Shown piece by piece: positions 54,074 through 62,861 of a stretch of 64,000 nucleotides of DNA (its first letter is position 1; every line of letters starts with the position of its first letter). The notes beneath the pieces are model-generated. The model was not told the origin of the DNA. It did not search any database and worked only from the letters and a program-made list of their open reading frames with translations. Source of the stretch: Bacillota bacterium (GTDB lineage Bacteria > Bacillota > Clostridia > Lachnospirales > Lachnospiraceae); contig JAEZZO010000033.1 of the NCBI GenBank assembly GCA_023418475.1, positions 1 to 64,000 on the forward strand, written 5' to 3'. The position numbers were made by a program, and so were the translations under genes.

Positions 54074-54280
54074 GCTCGTATATCGTGTGTCCAGTGAAGC
54101 TGGACTGGTACATTATATGTACTTTTGTCAGATGGTACAATAAGAAACATCAAAGGCCTGGACAGTTATCACAAATGAAAAAGGTAAGAACCATACTTAA
54201 CGAGAAAGGATTACAAAAGCTAACGGCATAACGCAACGCTGTAGAAAGAAGTATGTCGGAAAGCCGTATGAGGGAAAAAT
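54074..54280 (+). mobile_element. Possible group II intron 3' remnant
   Basis: An open stretch to 54231 (SQMKKVRTILNEKGLQ) is followed by GAAAGCCGTATGAGGGAAAA (54261-54280), which resembles the 5' strand and loop of group II intron domain V (AGCCGTATG...GAAA). The matching 3' strand (CRTACGGTT) is missing. The assignment is tentative. Confidence 0.3.
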
Positions 54281-54607
54281 AACGAACAATACCAATAACT
54301 AATATAACAATTATTTATTTTATATAATGGTTATTCAAACTTATCATCCTATAAGGATAATCAACAAATCTCCATTGTCAAATTAATTTTAATGCCATAT
54401 AAACTCTTTAATGTCGAAATATGAATTATATTGACAAGAAAAAAACCATAATGTAATATTTAGTTACTAGATCTTAAGGACTACATAAATCATATTGATA
54501 AAAATAAATACATATCAGTATGAATTCCCAGAAGTTATTACATATAAAGTTTTGATTGCTGAAATGCTCAATAAGTCGGAGGAAAAATGAAGGGGATGAG
54601 TCAGAGA

Positions 54608-54704
54608 AAGTTTGAAAGAAAATCACTTTCAAACTATTTATGAAAGCCTATTCACGTTTTGAAAAAGACATCAAAAAGTGAAAGGCGCGGGTATAAGCTT
54701 GAAA
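54608..54704. repeat. Double-hairpin repeat element, copy 2
   Basis: This is a diverged copy of the element at 35662. GTTTGAAAGAAAATCACTTTCAAAC forms hairpin 1, and GCCTATTCACGTTTT with AAAAAGTGAAAGGC forms hairpin 2. Then comes GCGGGTATAAGCTTGAAA. The arms keep pairing while loops differ, which suggests selection on structure or a mobile hairpin element. Confidence 0.72.
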
Positions 54705-54722
54705 TAATATCAATATATGCTT

Positions 54723-54861
54723 AGCCCGACAAATGGTCTGGAATTATCTTAAAAATCTAACACAATACTGTATAATCGGATCGTTGTTATCAAAAGAAAT
54801 GTTTAATCTTACTGATGATGAACTGCTGGCAAGTATTCTATGTGATGTACGACTTCAGTAA
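54723..54861 (+). pseudogene. Transposase-like fragment (IS1182 type?)
   Basis: One frame reads ARQMVWNYLKNLTQYCIIGS, EMFNLTDDELLASILCDVRLQ before TAA. The F-x-L-(T/S)-D-x-E-L and D-x-R-x-Q pattern resembles the N-terminus of IS1182-family transposases. No start and no catalytic region remain. Confidence 0.4.
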
Positions 54862-54975
54862 CTAATATGCTTTAGTTTGTAAAATGATAAAAATAGAATG
54901 CCAATATTTGTAAAGTAAAATAAGCTCTCATGACACAATATTACATATTAAATTATAATCAGAGGAGATTTATAC

Positions 54976-57087
54976 ATGAAAACAATCAAAGTGAAAATGC
55001 TAGTATATTTACTGGTTGCCTTAATTCTAATACAGGCAATTGTTATCGGAACAACAGCATATTCGGTTAATAAAAGTTCAGAAAAGCAGACAGATACGAT
55101 ATCCACAGATGTGAGTAAAAAATACGCTCAGGAAATGGGAGAATTATTAAACCTTAATATGAAAGCGGCAACCGACCTTGCAGCTACGCTGAAGTCATTC
55201 ATTATATCGGGTAATACAGACAGGGATAGTATGAATGAGTTGCTGAAAATGATAATTAGTGAAAATCAGGATATCATAGGAGTTTGGTGTGCGTTTGAAC
55301 CAAATGCTTTTGATGGAAAAGATGCAGAATATGTAAATAAAGCTCCTTACAATGACTACACGGGTCGGTATATCCCCTATTGGAATAAGGTAGGAGGAGA
55401 GCTGAATTTAAATTATTGCACTAGTCAGTATGAAGATAATGAATCAAGTACATGGTATTTTCAACCGAGAAAAACAGGAAAAACTTATATTACGGAACCT
55501 TACGATATTAAAGTGAATGGGACGGTTGAAAAGTTGGTGACCTTAAGCGTTCCGATTATGATAAACGACAAGTTCATCGGAGCTGCAGGTGTAGATTTTT
55601 CGATTAATAAACTTATAGAAATAAACAGGAGCATTGTACTTTACAAGACAGGGTATGGAATACTATGCTCCAATTCCGGTACCATCATTGCGCATTCCAA
55701 TACAGAATTAATTGGTAAAAATATCGGTGAGGTGGCAAATAATGAAAAATTCACGCAAGCAGTAGAGAGGGGAGAAAGCTTTAAAAATATATCGGTATCG
55801 CCAATTGATCACATTGAGAAAATGGTAGTAATATCTCCAATCAAGATTATGAATTCGGATCAGCCTTGGTCACTCATTGCTACAATACCTACCAAAGAAA
55901 CTAATGAAGAATCAAATAAAATTCTAATAAAAATGTTCTGGATTGCTTTAGTTGGAGTTTTATTAATTACAGCAACGATTTGGTTTATTGCGGACTCAAT
56001 TTCACGTCCTATCAAAAAACTTTCGAATTTTAATCAAAAATTAGCGAATTATGATTTTACAGATACGATTGAACATAAAGGGAAAAAACTATTAAAAAGG
56101 AAAGATGAAGTAGGACAAATAGCAAATTCTATCCAGGTAATGCAATTAAATTTAATAAAATTGTTTGATGGTTTAGGATTGGCTGCAAACAATGTTTCAA
56201 TTGCAGCAGAAAACCTCTCAAATTCAGGATATGAAATCTCCAGATCTTCGGATGAATTAGCCAATGCAATTAATGAGATAGCGAAAGGTGCGGGAGAACA
56301 GGCAAGTGATACTGAAAAGGGAGCAGTTAAGGTCGTCGAGATCGGAGAAATCATCGAAAATTCTCAACGAATGATTAAGCAGCTTGATACTGCAATTAGA
56401 TCAGTTACGGACTTGAAAGACGAAGGTATGAATATCGTAAATGAATTGATCAATAAATCCGGTGAAAGTACAGCTGCATCAAAAAAGATTATGGATGCAT
56501 TTGCCAGCACAAGTGCCAGTGTTAGTAAAATTCAGAATGCTTCCGCTATGATTAAAAACATTTCGGAACAGACAAATCTTCTTTCATTAAATGCTGCGAT
56601 TGAAGCGGCACGCGCGGGAGAACAAGGAAAAGGTTTTGCAGTCGTGGCAACAGAAGTTAGAAAGCTGGCAGAATCCTCCAGTATATTTACAACTGAAATT
56701 GAAGAGGTCATTAATGAATTAAGTATTAGTATGCAAAATACAGTTGATATTGTGAAAAGTCTGGATAAACAAATTATGACCCAAAATGAAAGTGTTACTC
56801 AGACTAAAAATAAATTCGACGGTATTTCAAATGCAATTGATGAAACGAGCAAAGGAATGATAAGTGTTAATGAGGACAGTGCTGCAATTTTTGAAAAGAA
56901 AGATGAACTTATAAATATTATTACAAATTTATCTGCAATTGCAGAAGAAAATGCAGCATCCACACAAGAATCTGCGGCTTCGGTAGAGGAACAATCCGCA
57001 ACCCTTCAGCATGTGGCACAGGACATTGAAACGCTAAAAGATTTATCAAACCATATGAAGCAGGAAATATCAAAGTTTAAAATATAA
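54976..57087 (+). CDS. Methyl-accepting chemotaxis protein with Cache domain
   Basis: 703 residues. Membrane segments lie at ~7-27 and ~315-337. The extracellular part (~35-310) is a dCache-type sensor (GVWCAFEPNAFDGKDAEY, ITEPYDIKVNGTVEKLVTLS). HAMP follows (~340-395, DSISRPIKKLSNFNQKLANY). The cytoplasmic tip SEQTNLLSLNAAIEAARAGE, QGKGFAVVATEVRKLAE is diagnostic. It signals to CheA; the ligand is unknown. No other chemotaxis gene is nearby. Confidence 0.93.
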   Translation: MKTIKVKMLVYLLVALILIQAIVIGTTAYSVNKSSEKQTDTISTDVSKKYAQEMGELLNLNMKAATDLAATLKSFIISGNTDRDSMNELLKMIISENQDIIGVWCAFEPNAFDGKDAEYVNKAPYNDYTGRYIPYWNKVGGELNLNYCTSQYEDNESSTWYFQPRKTGKTYITEPYDIKVNGTVEKLVTLSVPIMINDKFIGAAGVDFSINKLIEINRSIVLYKTGYGILCSNSGTIIAHSNTELIGKNIGEVANNEKFTQAVERGESFKNISVSPIDHIEKMVVISPIKIMNSDQPWSLIATIPTKETNEESNKILIKMFWIALVGVLLITATIWFIADSISRPIKKLSNFNQKLANYDFTDTIEHKGKKLLKRKDEVGQIANSIQVMQLNLIKLFDGLGLAANNVSIAAENLSNSGYEISRSSDELANAINEIAKGAGEQASDTEKGAVKVVEIGEIIENSQRMIKQLDTAIRSVTDLKDEGMNIVNELINKSGESTAASKKIMDAFASTSASVSKIQNASAMIKNISEQTNLLSLNAAIEAARAGEQGKGFAVVATEVRKLAESSSIFTTEIEEVINELSISMQNTVDIVKSLDKQIMTQNESVTQTKNKFDGISNAIDETSKGMISVNEDSAAIFEKKDELINIITNLSAIAEENAASTQESAASVEEQSATLQHVAQDIETLKDLSNHMKQEISKFKI

Positions 57088-57158
57088 AAAAACAGCAACG
57101 ATTGTAGCAAAACACTTAAAGCGTGTCAGTACAGGGTCAGCCTGTTCAAAATTAATTG

Positions 57159-57205
57159 AAAAGGCATTTACATTTAGTCGAAAACTAGATTTAAGTGCCT
57201 TTTTG
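57159..57205 (+). terminator. Terminator after the chemotaxis receptor
   Basis: AAAAGGCATTTACATTTAGT (57159-57178) pairs with 57184-57203 with a few mismatches, and the 3' arm ends in TTTTT (57201-57204 region). Confidence 0.75.
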
Positions 57206-57306
57206 CGTATTATAAGAGCGATGAGAGATACACTACCTATGAAAAAGGAGCTATGATGTTAAGATGATTCGGGGCACTAAATTAACATATTCTAGTTGCA
57301 AAAAAT

Positions 57307-57600
57307 TTGGTCGATCTTACCTCTTCGTATAAATTGCCGTTATTTATTCATATATATACAAGAAAGGAAGTTCTGAAGCTGCTACAATTTATCAAGGAAA
57401 ATCAAAACGCCGTGTTTATTATCGGGCATTTAACCGGTACAGACCTTTTCAGCAAAAGTGGCGTAAACCTAAAAAATATCTATATTGATACTTCAAGCTC
57501 CAAGAGGATTAGGGGTAGTGATATTAAGCAGGCAATCGATGCTTTTGGGTATGAACATATTTTTAGCCTCAATGCAAAAAACATTTTAGCTTTAGATTAA
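57307..57600 (+). pseudogene. Amidohydrolase-type fragment
   Basis: LPLFIHIYTRKEVLKLLQFI, NAVFIIGHLTGTDLFSKSGV, NIYIDTSSSKRIRGSDIKQA, YEHIF is the middle of a metal-dependent amidohydrolase (TatD/amidohydrolase_2-like). The metal-binding N-terminus is missing, and the C-terminus is cut short after YEHIF, where GSDxP would be expected. No convincing ribosome site was found. Confidence 0.6.
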
Positions 57601-58255
57601 TTATTTTGATAGCGTACACTTCCAAGGTATGATGGATGTAAGTTAAAAAGTGCTATAAATGGTGAATTCTTGATTTATGGCTCTTTTTTTAATATGGTCA
57701 AAAAACAGGAAAGTGGTGTGATTATTTTTGCCCCTATAGGAGCTGTCTTATAAACCAAGTCAGTCTCAGGTAGAGAGGAATATCTTCTTTACCTGGGACT
57801 TTTACATTTTATATCCATATTACAGAAATTGGATCATTGCCTGTCTTAAATGTAATTATATGCAAGACTTTGGTAAAGTATGGTAAAAAATGCTCCTTAT
57901 GCTTTTGTAACGGGGATTTCATTATTATCAAACAACAAAAAAGTTGATAATTCCAGTTAGTTGAATATTCATTTATGAAATATAACATGTGGACGCGCGA
58001 CCATATATAAGCGGATTGAACATATTGGTGAAACGTATTATTATAGGTATAACGATATCGTCAAAAGTTACATATATATTCTTTGAAAAGTAATTTTATA
58101 TAGTAAAGATTACTTGCGTTGCCAATGTCTTGATCAAATTAACAGCAGAGGAGGATTGAAAGAAATGCACTTTCAACCTCAGAAGTTTTGTACCAGTGTA
58201 ATCCTTAGTATATAACTTCAATGCGCAGAAAACGTGCGCCGGAATGGAGAGGAAA
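57601..58255. other. Intergenic region before the second LacI gene
   Basis: 655 bp without a gene. It has an orphan hairpin with a T-run (57762-57804, listed separately). The last part should hold the promoter of the LacI/sugar operon, but no clear -35/-10 pair was found. Confidence 0.4.
57762..57804 (+). terminator. Orphan terminator
   Basis: AGTCTCAGGTA (57762-57772) pairs with TACCTGGGACT (57790-57800) with one mismatch, followed by TTTT. No intact gene ends before it, so it may be left from a deleted gene. Confidence 0.65.
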
Positions 58256-59320
58256 ATGGCTACACGAAAAGATATAGCAAACCTGGCCGGGGTATCTGTT
58301 TCAGTAGTTTCAAGAACACTTAACAATAGTGGTTATGTCGATAAGGCAAAAAAGGAAAGAATACTTAGCATTGCAGAAGAAATGGGATATTATCCCAATC
58401 CTGTAGCAATGTCCCTGCAAAATAAAAGGACTAAGCAGATCTTGTTTTATTGTAAGGACTTGCAGAATTCATTTAATATTGAAATGTACCATGGTATGGT
58501 AAATACCGCGCGACAACAAAATTATATGGTGGTAATTAATGGATCATTGGATTTCAATGCGATTAAGAATACGATGATTGATGGAATTATAATGCCGAAT
58601 GAGAATGCTGCCCAGTGGTATGCGGAGTCTTCTGGTAAGAATTATTTTCTGCCGATGGTTACAGCAAGTTATGGGAATCCAATTTGCTTATCAAAAGCAG
58701 TTCCGCGAGTGGAGATTGATATGTATAAAGCTACAACGGACGCAATTCACTATTTAAGAAAAATGGGACATAAGAAAATTGCACTGGGAATGCCTTATGA
58801 ATATAATTCGGAAAATGCAAGGATGTATGCCTATATCGAAGAATTACGGCCGGTATTAAAAGATCAGATTAAAAATTATGTATTAGGTATTCATAAAAAA
58901 GACTTAGGTAACGATGAGCGTATTATGAAATTTAAGGAAGAACAAACAGAAAATGTATTTAATGTGGAAGAAAGCTTCTATGGTAAGGGAGAAGTTGCCG
59001 CACAAATTTTCCTGGAGAGAAATTTAGATGCTACTGCGGTTCTTTGTTTTAATGATGAGTTTGCGTTTGGCGTTATGAACCAATTCAGAAGATTGGGTAT
59101 TAGAGTACCGGAAGATATATCAGTAATGGGTTTTGATGGATCATTTGCCAGAAGGTATTCATTCCCGCTGCTGACCACTGTTAATTTATCTGCTGAAAAG
59201 CAGGGAGCAAAATGCGTGGAGGTTTTAATTGATATGCTGAAGGGTAAAAAGGTGAAACGTATTACTCATTTGGCTGTAAAAATATTAGAGGGTGAGAGTG
59301 TAAAGGATATCAGCAATTAG
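58256..59320 (+). CDS. LacI-family regulator of the sugar operon
   Basis: 354 residues from ATG 58256 (GGAGAGG upstream; ATG 58244 is in frame). HTH ATRKDIANLAGVSVSVVSRT, then LNNSGYVDKAKKERILSIAEEM; effector domain to SVMGFDGSFARRYSFPLLTT. It precedes the ABC sugar transporter and beta-galactosidase in the same direction and probably controls them. Confidence 0.92.
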   Translation: MATRKDIANLAGVSVSVVSRTLNNSGYVDKAKKERILSIAEEMGYYPNPVAMSLQNKRTKQILFYCKDLQNSFNIEMYHGMVNTARQQNYMVVINGSLDFNAIKNTMIDGIIMPNENAAQWYAESSGKNYFLPMVTASYGNPICLSKAVPRVEIDMYKATTDAIHYLRKMGHKKIALGMPYEYNSENARMYAYIEELRPVLKDQIKNYVLGIHKKDLGNDERIMKFKEEQTENVFNVEESFYGKGEVAAQIFLERNLDATAVLCFNDEFAFGVMNQFRRLGIRVPEDISVMGFDGSFARRYSFPLLTTVNLSAEKQGAKCVEVLIDMLKGKKVKRITHLAVKILEGESVKDISN

Positions 59321-59402
59321 CCTGTTAATCCAAAAGTTACAAATAGTTATCTACAGTTGATATTTAGCTTTGCTTATTCGTTTAGGCAGATGGGAGATTT
59401 AT

Positions 59403-60788
59403 ATGAAAAAAATAAAGAAACTTATTGTTTTATTATTAGTTGCAGCAGTTGCGGTATCCAGTCTTACTGGGTGTGGCGGCAAAAAAAACAGTGCGGGCAA
59501 AGAGGCTGGTTCAGCAGGTGCTGATACCGGTAGCTCACAACCGGCTGAGGTTTCCGGTAAAATTGTAGTTGGCGGATGGCCATCAGGAGATGATGCATTC
59601 GAAGCTGCAATGGAGGGATTTAAAAAAGAATATCCTAAAATAGAAGTAGAAATGCAATTCACAGATACCACTAGTCATCATCAGGCATTGCAAACCTCTC
59701 TTGCAGCGGGTTCAGGAGCGCCTGATGTGGCCATGGTGGAAGGTGCATATATAGCACAATATAGAAACTCTTCTGTACTTACTAATTTATTAGATGACCC
59801 ATATAATGCAGGAGAATTAAAAGGAGATTTTGTAGAATATAAATGGGATCAGGCATATTCAGCTGATAAAAGTCGTTTAACAGCAATACCCTGGGATATT
59901 GGACCATGCAGTTATTTTTATCGTAGAGATGTATTTAAAGAAGCGGGATTACCGACAGATCCGGAAGAAGTTGCTAAATTGATGAGTACCTGGGACGGTG
60001 TATTGCAGGTAGCGAAGGCAGTAAATATACCAGGGAAAAGATGGTTGATTCCGGATGCCTCTTACCTTTATTTTGAATTATTCTGTAATCGTGATTATTA
60101 TGATGATAAATTAAATCTGGTAATGAACCGTGATGGAGATATTGATTGTTTAAATGCTGTGATTAATATGAGAAAAGATAAGCTGGATATGAACGTTGAT
60201 ATGTGGAGCACAGAAGCTTATGCAGCTTACAAGGATGGTTCTTGCGCTTCCGTAGCAACTGGAGCCTGGTTTGGTGGTTTCTTAAAGAAGGATATTGATC
60301 CAGATGGTACCGGACATTGGGCTGTAACAACACTGCCTGGTGGAGTGAAAAGTTCAAACTGGGGTGGCTCCTTCCTGGTTCTGCCGGAGCAGAGTAAGAA
60401 TAAAGATGCAGCTTGGGCATTCATCAAATATATGCTGGCAACTGCAAAAGGACAAAATGATATGTTTCAGGCTGTTGATTATTACCCTGCTTTTAAACCG
60501 GCATGGGAGGATAGCGCAATTTATGGTAAAGAGGATCCCTATTTTGGAGGAGAGAAAACAAAGGAACTTTGGGCTAAGATAGCAAGTGAATTAAAGCCGG
60601 TTAATACAACTATGATGGATACAACGGCTGAAGGTTGTATATACAGTTCCGTTAATGCAGGTTTACAGCAGGGACTTAGTGCTGAGCAGATTCGTGATCT
60701 GGTAGGTTCTAATATTGAGACAGCAACAAAGGAAGTAAAAGAACAGCAAATACAGGTATTGAAGGACGCAGGACTTTGGAAAGAATAA
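59403..60788 (+). CDS. Sugar ABC transporter substrate-binding lipoprotein
   Basis: 461 residues from ATG 59403 (GGGAG upstream). The lipoprotein signal is LLLVAAVAVSSLTGCGG with the lipid-anchored Cys at ~22. The family-1 solute-binding pattern follows (FKKEYPKIEVEMQFTDTTSH, GSGAPDVAMVEGAYIAQY, KDAAWAFIKYML). It captures an oligosaccharide or galactoside for the two permeases downstream. No ATPase gene is present; a shared MsmX-type ATPase is likely. Confidence 0.9.
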   Translation: MKKIKKLIVLLLVAAVAVSSLTGCGGKKNSAGKEAGSAGADTGSSQPAEVSGKIVVGGWPSGDDAFEAAMEGFKKEYPKIEVEMQFTDTTSHHQALQTSLAAGSGAPDVAMVEGAYIAQYRNSSVLTNLLDDPYNAGELKGDFVEYKWDQAYSADKSRLTAIPWDIGPCSYFYRRDVFKEAGLPTDPEEVAKLMSTWDGVLQVAKAVNIPGKRWLIPDASYLYFELFCNRDYYDDKLNLVMNRDGDIDCLNAVINMRKDKLDMNVDMWSTEAYAAYKDGSCASVATGAWFGGFLKKDIDPDGTGHWAVTTLPGGVKSSNWGGSFLVLPEQSKNKDAAWAFIKYMLATAKGQNDMFQAVDYYPAFKPAWEDSAIYGKEDPYFGGEKTKELWAKIASELKPVNTTMMDTTAEGCIYSSVNAGLQQGLSAEQIRDLVGSNIETATKEVKEQQIQVLKDAGLWKE

Positions 60789-60818
60789 GACGTTAATAAA
60801 ATAAATAGCGTTGCGTAT

Positions 60819-60856
60819 GAAAAGCCGGATTCTTAATAATGGAAGACCGGCTTTTC
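60819..60856 (+). terminator. Hairpin between binding protein and permeases
   Basis: GAAAAGCCGG (60819-60828) pairs exactly with CCGGCTTTTC (60847-60856). Such partial terminators or stabilising stems between the binding-protein gene and permeases commonly allow higher expression of the binding protein. Confidence 0.7.
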
Positions 60857-60878
60857 AAAAGAGAGGAGTTCAAATCCT

Positions 60879-61826
60879 ATGACAAAAAGCAAGACCATAC
60901 AGAAAAAAAAGAATGTATTTTCTGAAATGAAAAAATATAAAGTGGCATACGCCTATATAGCGCCTTTCTATATTTTGTTTGCAATCTTTGGATTGTTTCC
61001 GATTGTGACCGGATTCTATATTAGTTTTTTCAGGTGGGATGGAATCTCTGCCATGCACTTTATTGGTATTGATAATTACCTTAACTTATTTAAGGATTCA
61101 TTGTTTTGGAAAGCACTTAGCAATACCATATTCATTGGAATTATCGCGCATATACCAATTTTGCTTGGTGGATTAACATTAGCCTACATATTGAATTCCA
61201 AATTGGTAAAAGGTGAAAATATATTTAAGACGATATATTTTATGCCAATGGTTACAAGCTCAGTAGCAATAACGATAATATTCCAGAATCTGTTTGGAAA
61301 TAATTATGGATTAATTAACTATATTTTGAGCTTTTTTGGAGAAGATGCGATAAATTGGCTGGGCGGTGACGGCTCACTCATTAAAGTAGCGGTTATTGTC
61401 ATGTTCGCCTGGAAATGGGTGGGCTGGAACATGGTCATTTATCTTGCCGGTATGCAGGGTATTAGCAATGATATTTATGAAGCGGCAAAGATTGATGGTG
61501 CAACTCATAGTAGAGTACTCTTTCATATATCAATTCCGTTATTAAAGCCCATTATTATATTTACTATAATTCAATCCAGTATTGGTATGTTTAATTTATT
61601 TACCGAGCCTTTTATCTTAACAAACTCAAGCTGGACAGGCGGTCAAAATAATGGCGGATTAACATTAATGATGTATTTGCTAAATAAGGCACCGCAGGGA
61701 GGCACTTCCTATGGTTATGCATCAGCAGTCGCCTATGTAATAACAATCATGATAATAATTATATCCATTGCCATTAATAAAGCCACACAAGAACAAGACA
61801 GCGCTAAGAGGAGGGGAAATAGATGA
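60879..61826 (+). CDS. Sugar ABC transporter permease 1 (MalF-like)
   Basis: 315 residues with six hydrophobic segments, starting at ATG 60879 (GAGAGGAG upstream). The inner-membrane EAA loop is YEAAKIDGATHSRVLFHISI, PLLKP, near residue 200. It overlaps permease 2 by ATGA. Confidence 0.93.
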   Translation: MTKSKTIQKKKNVFSEMKKYKVAYAYIAPFYILFAIFGLFPIVTGFYISFFRWDGISAMHFIGIDNYLNLFKDSLFWKALSNTIFIGIIAHIPILLGGLTLAYILNSKLVKGENIFKTIYFMPMVTSSVAITIIFQNLFGNNYGLINYILSFFGEDAINWLGGDGSLIKVAVIVMFAWKWVGWNMVIYLAGMQGISNDIYEAAKIDGATHSRVLFHISIPLLKPIIIFTIIQSSIGMFNLFTEPFILTNSSWTGGQNNGGLTLMMYLLNKAPQGGTSYGYASAVAYVITIMIIIISIAINKATQEQDSAKRRGNR

Positions 61827-62707
61827 CTACATTATTGATGATATTAATAGCAACTGTTATAATACTTATCATAATATCTAAGATTTTCCCGAAAGGAAAG
61901 GTATTTTCGGTATATTTTGTTTTGACCTCGATCGCTTTGATTATGCTGATTCCATTTTATATGATGTTTGTCATGTCAACCCATAGTACAAGCGAAATAT
62001 ATTCCTTTCCGCCTGCAATATGGTTTGGCAGTAATCTGACTGAGAACTTCAAGAATATGGCAGCAGCGGTTAGTCTTCCAAAAGCATTTTTAAACAGCTG
62101 CATTGTTACCATATCCTATACAGCACTTGTATTACTGTTTTGCTCTATGGGAGGATATGCATTTGCAGTTTATGATTTTCCGGGAAGAAAGAAATTATTT
62201 GCGGTCTTATTGGCAACAATGATGATCCCCTGGACAGCAGGAATCATACCATGGTTTATTATGATGTCTAAGTTTGGCTGGATTAATGATTTTAAGGCAC
62301 TGATTATACCGGGTTGTGCGAATGCATTCGGTATATTTTGGATGAGGCAGTATTGCCAGAATAATGTACCAACCTCCTTGGTAGAAGCAGCCAGAATTGA
62401 TGGATGCAGCGAGTGGACAATATTTTTTAGAGTAATTGCGCCAATACTCTTGCCAGCGTACGGATCATTAGGTATTATGCAATTTGTAAACGTGTGGAAT
62501 GACTTTATGCAGCCACTTATGATTCTTAGAAGAGAGGAATTGCAGACGCTGCCGTTGCTCCTCAAATCAATGGTAAGTGACCGTGGTACAGACTATGGTG
62601 CTATGATGCTTGCAAGTACCTGTGCGGTATTACCATTATTAATAGCATTTCTTAGTGCATCCAAGTTCTTTATATCCGGGCTAACTACCGGTGGAGTAAA
62701 AGAATAA
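61823..62707 (+). CDS. Sugar ABC transporter permease 2 (MalG-like)
   Basis: 294 residues with about six membrane segments. The EAA loop is VEAARIDGCSEWTIFFRVIA near residue 190. It is coupled to permease 1. Confidence 0.93.
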   Translation: MTTLLMILIATVIILIIISKIFPKGKVFSVYFVLTSIALIMLIPFYMMFVMSTHSTSEIYSFPPAIWFGSNLTENFKNMAAAVSLPKAFLNSCIVTISYTALVLLFCSMGGYAFAVYDFPGRKKLFAVLLATMMIPWTAGIIPWFIMMSKFGWINDFKALIIPGCANAFGIFWMRQYCQNNVPTSLVEAARIDGCSEWTIFFRVIAPILLPAYGSLGIMQFVNVWNDFMQPLMILRREELQTLPLLLKSMVSDRGTDYGAMMLASTCAVLPLLIAFLSASKFFISGLTTGGVKE

Positions 62708-62771
62708 GAGTAAAAAGTATCCGATTTAACAGGCATTGATTTGGGTGAAAAGAAAATAACACCTATTATAA

Positions 62772-62825
62772 AATAATGCAGCTATGAAAAATAATACAGC
62801 TGTGAATAATAATGCAACTATGAAA
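62772..62825 (+). repeat. Three 18-bp tandem repeats before the GH42 gene
   Basis: Units at 62772, 62790 and 62808 follow AATAATRCARCTRTGAAW. They are in frame with the beta-galactosidase and could encode NNAAMK-like repeats if translation started at ATG 62784, but the better ribosome site is at 62862. Confidence 0.6.
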
Positions 62826-62861
62826 AACTGGTCAGATAGAATGGACAGAAATGAGGTAAAA

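Larger units (their letters stand above)
54281..54975. other. Intergenic region with element relics
   Basis: No intact gene. It is AT-rich and contains the second double-hairpin repeat and a transposase-like relic, both listed separately. AGAGGAG before 54976 is the ribosome site of the chemotaxis gene. Confidence 0.5.
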
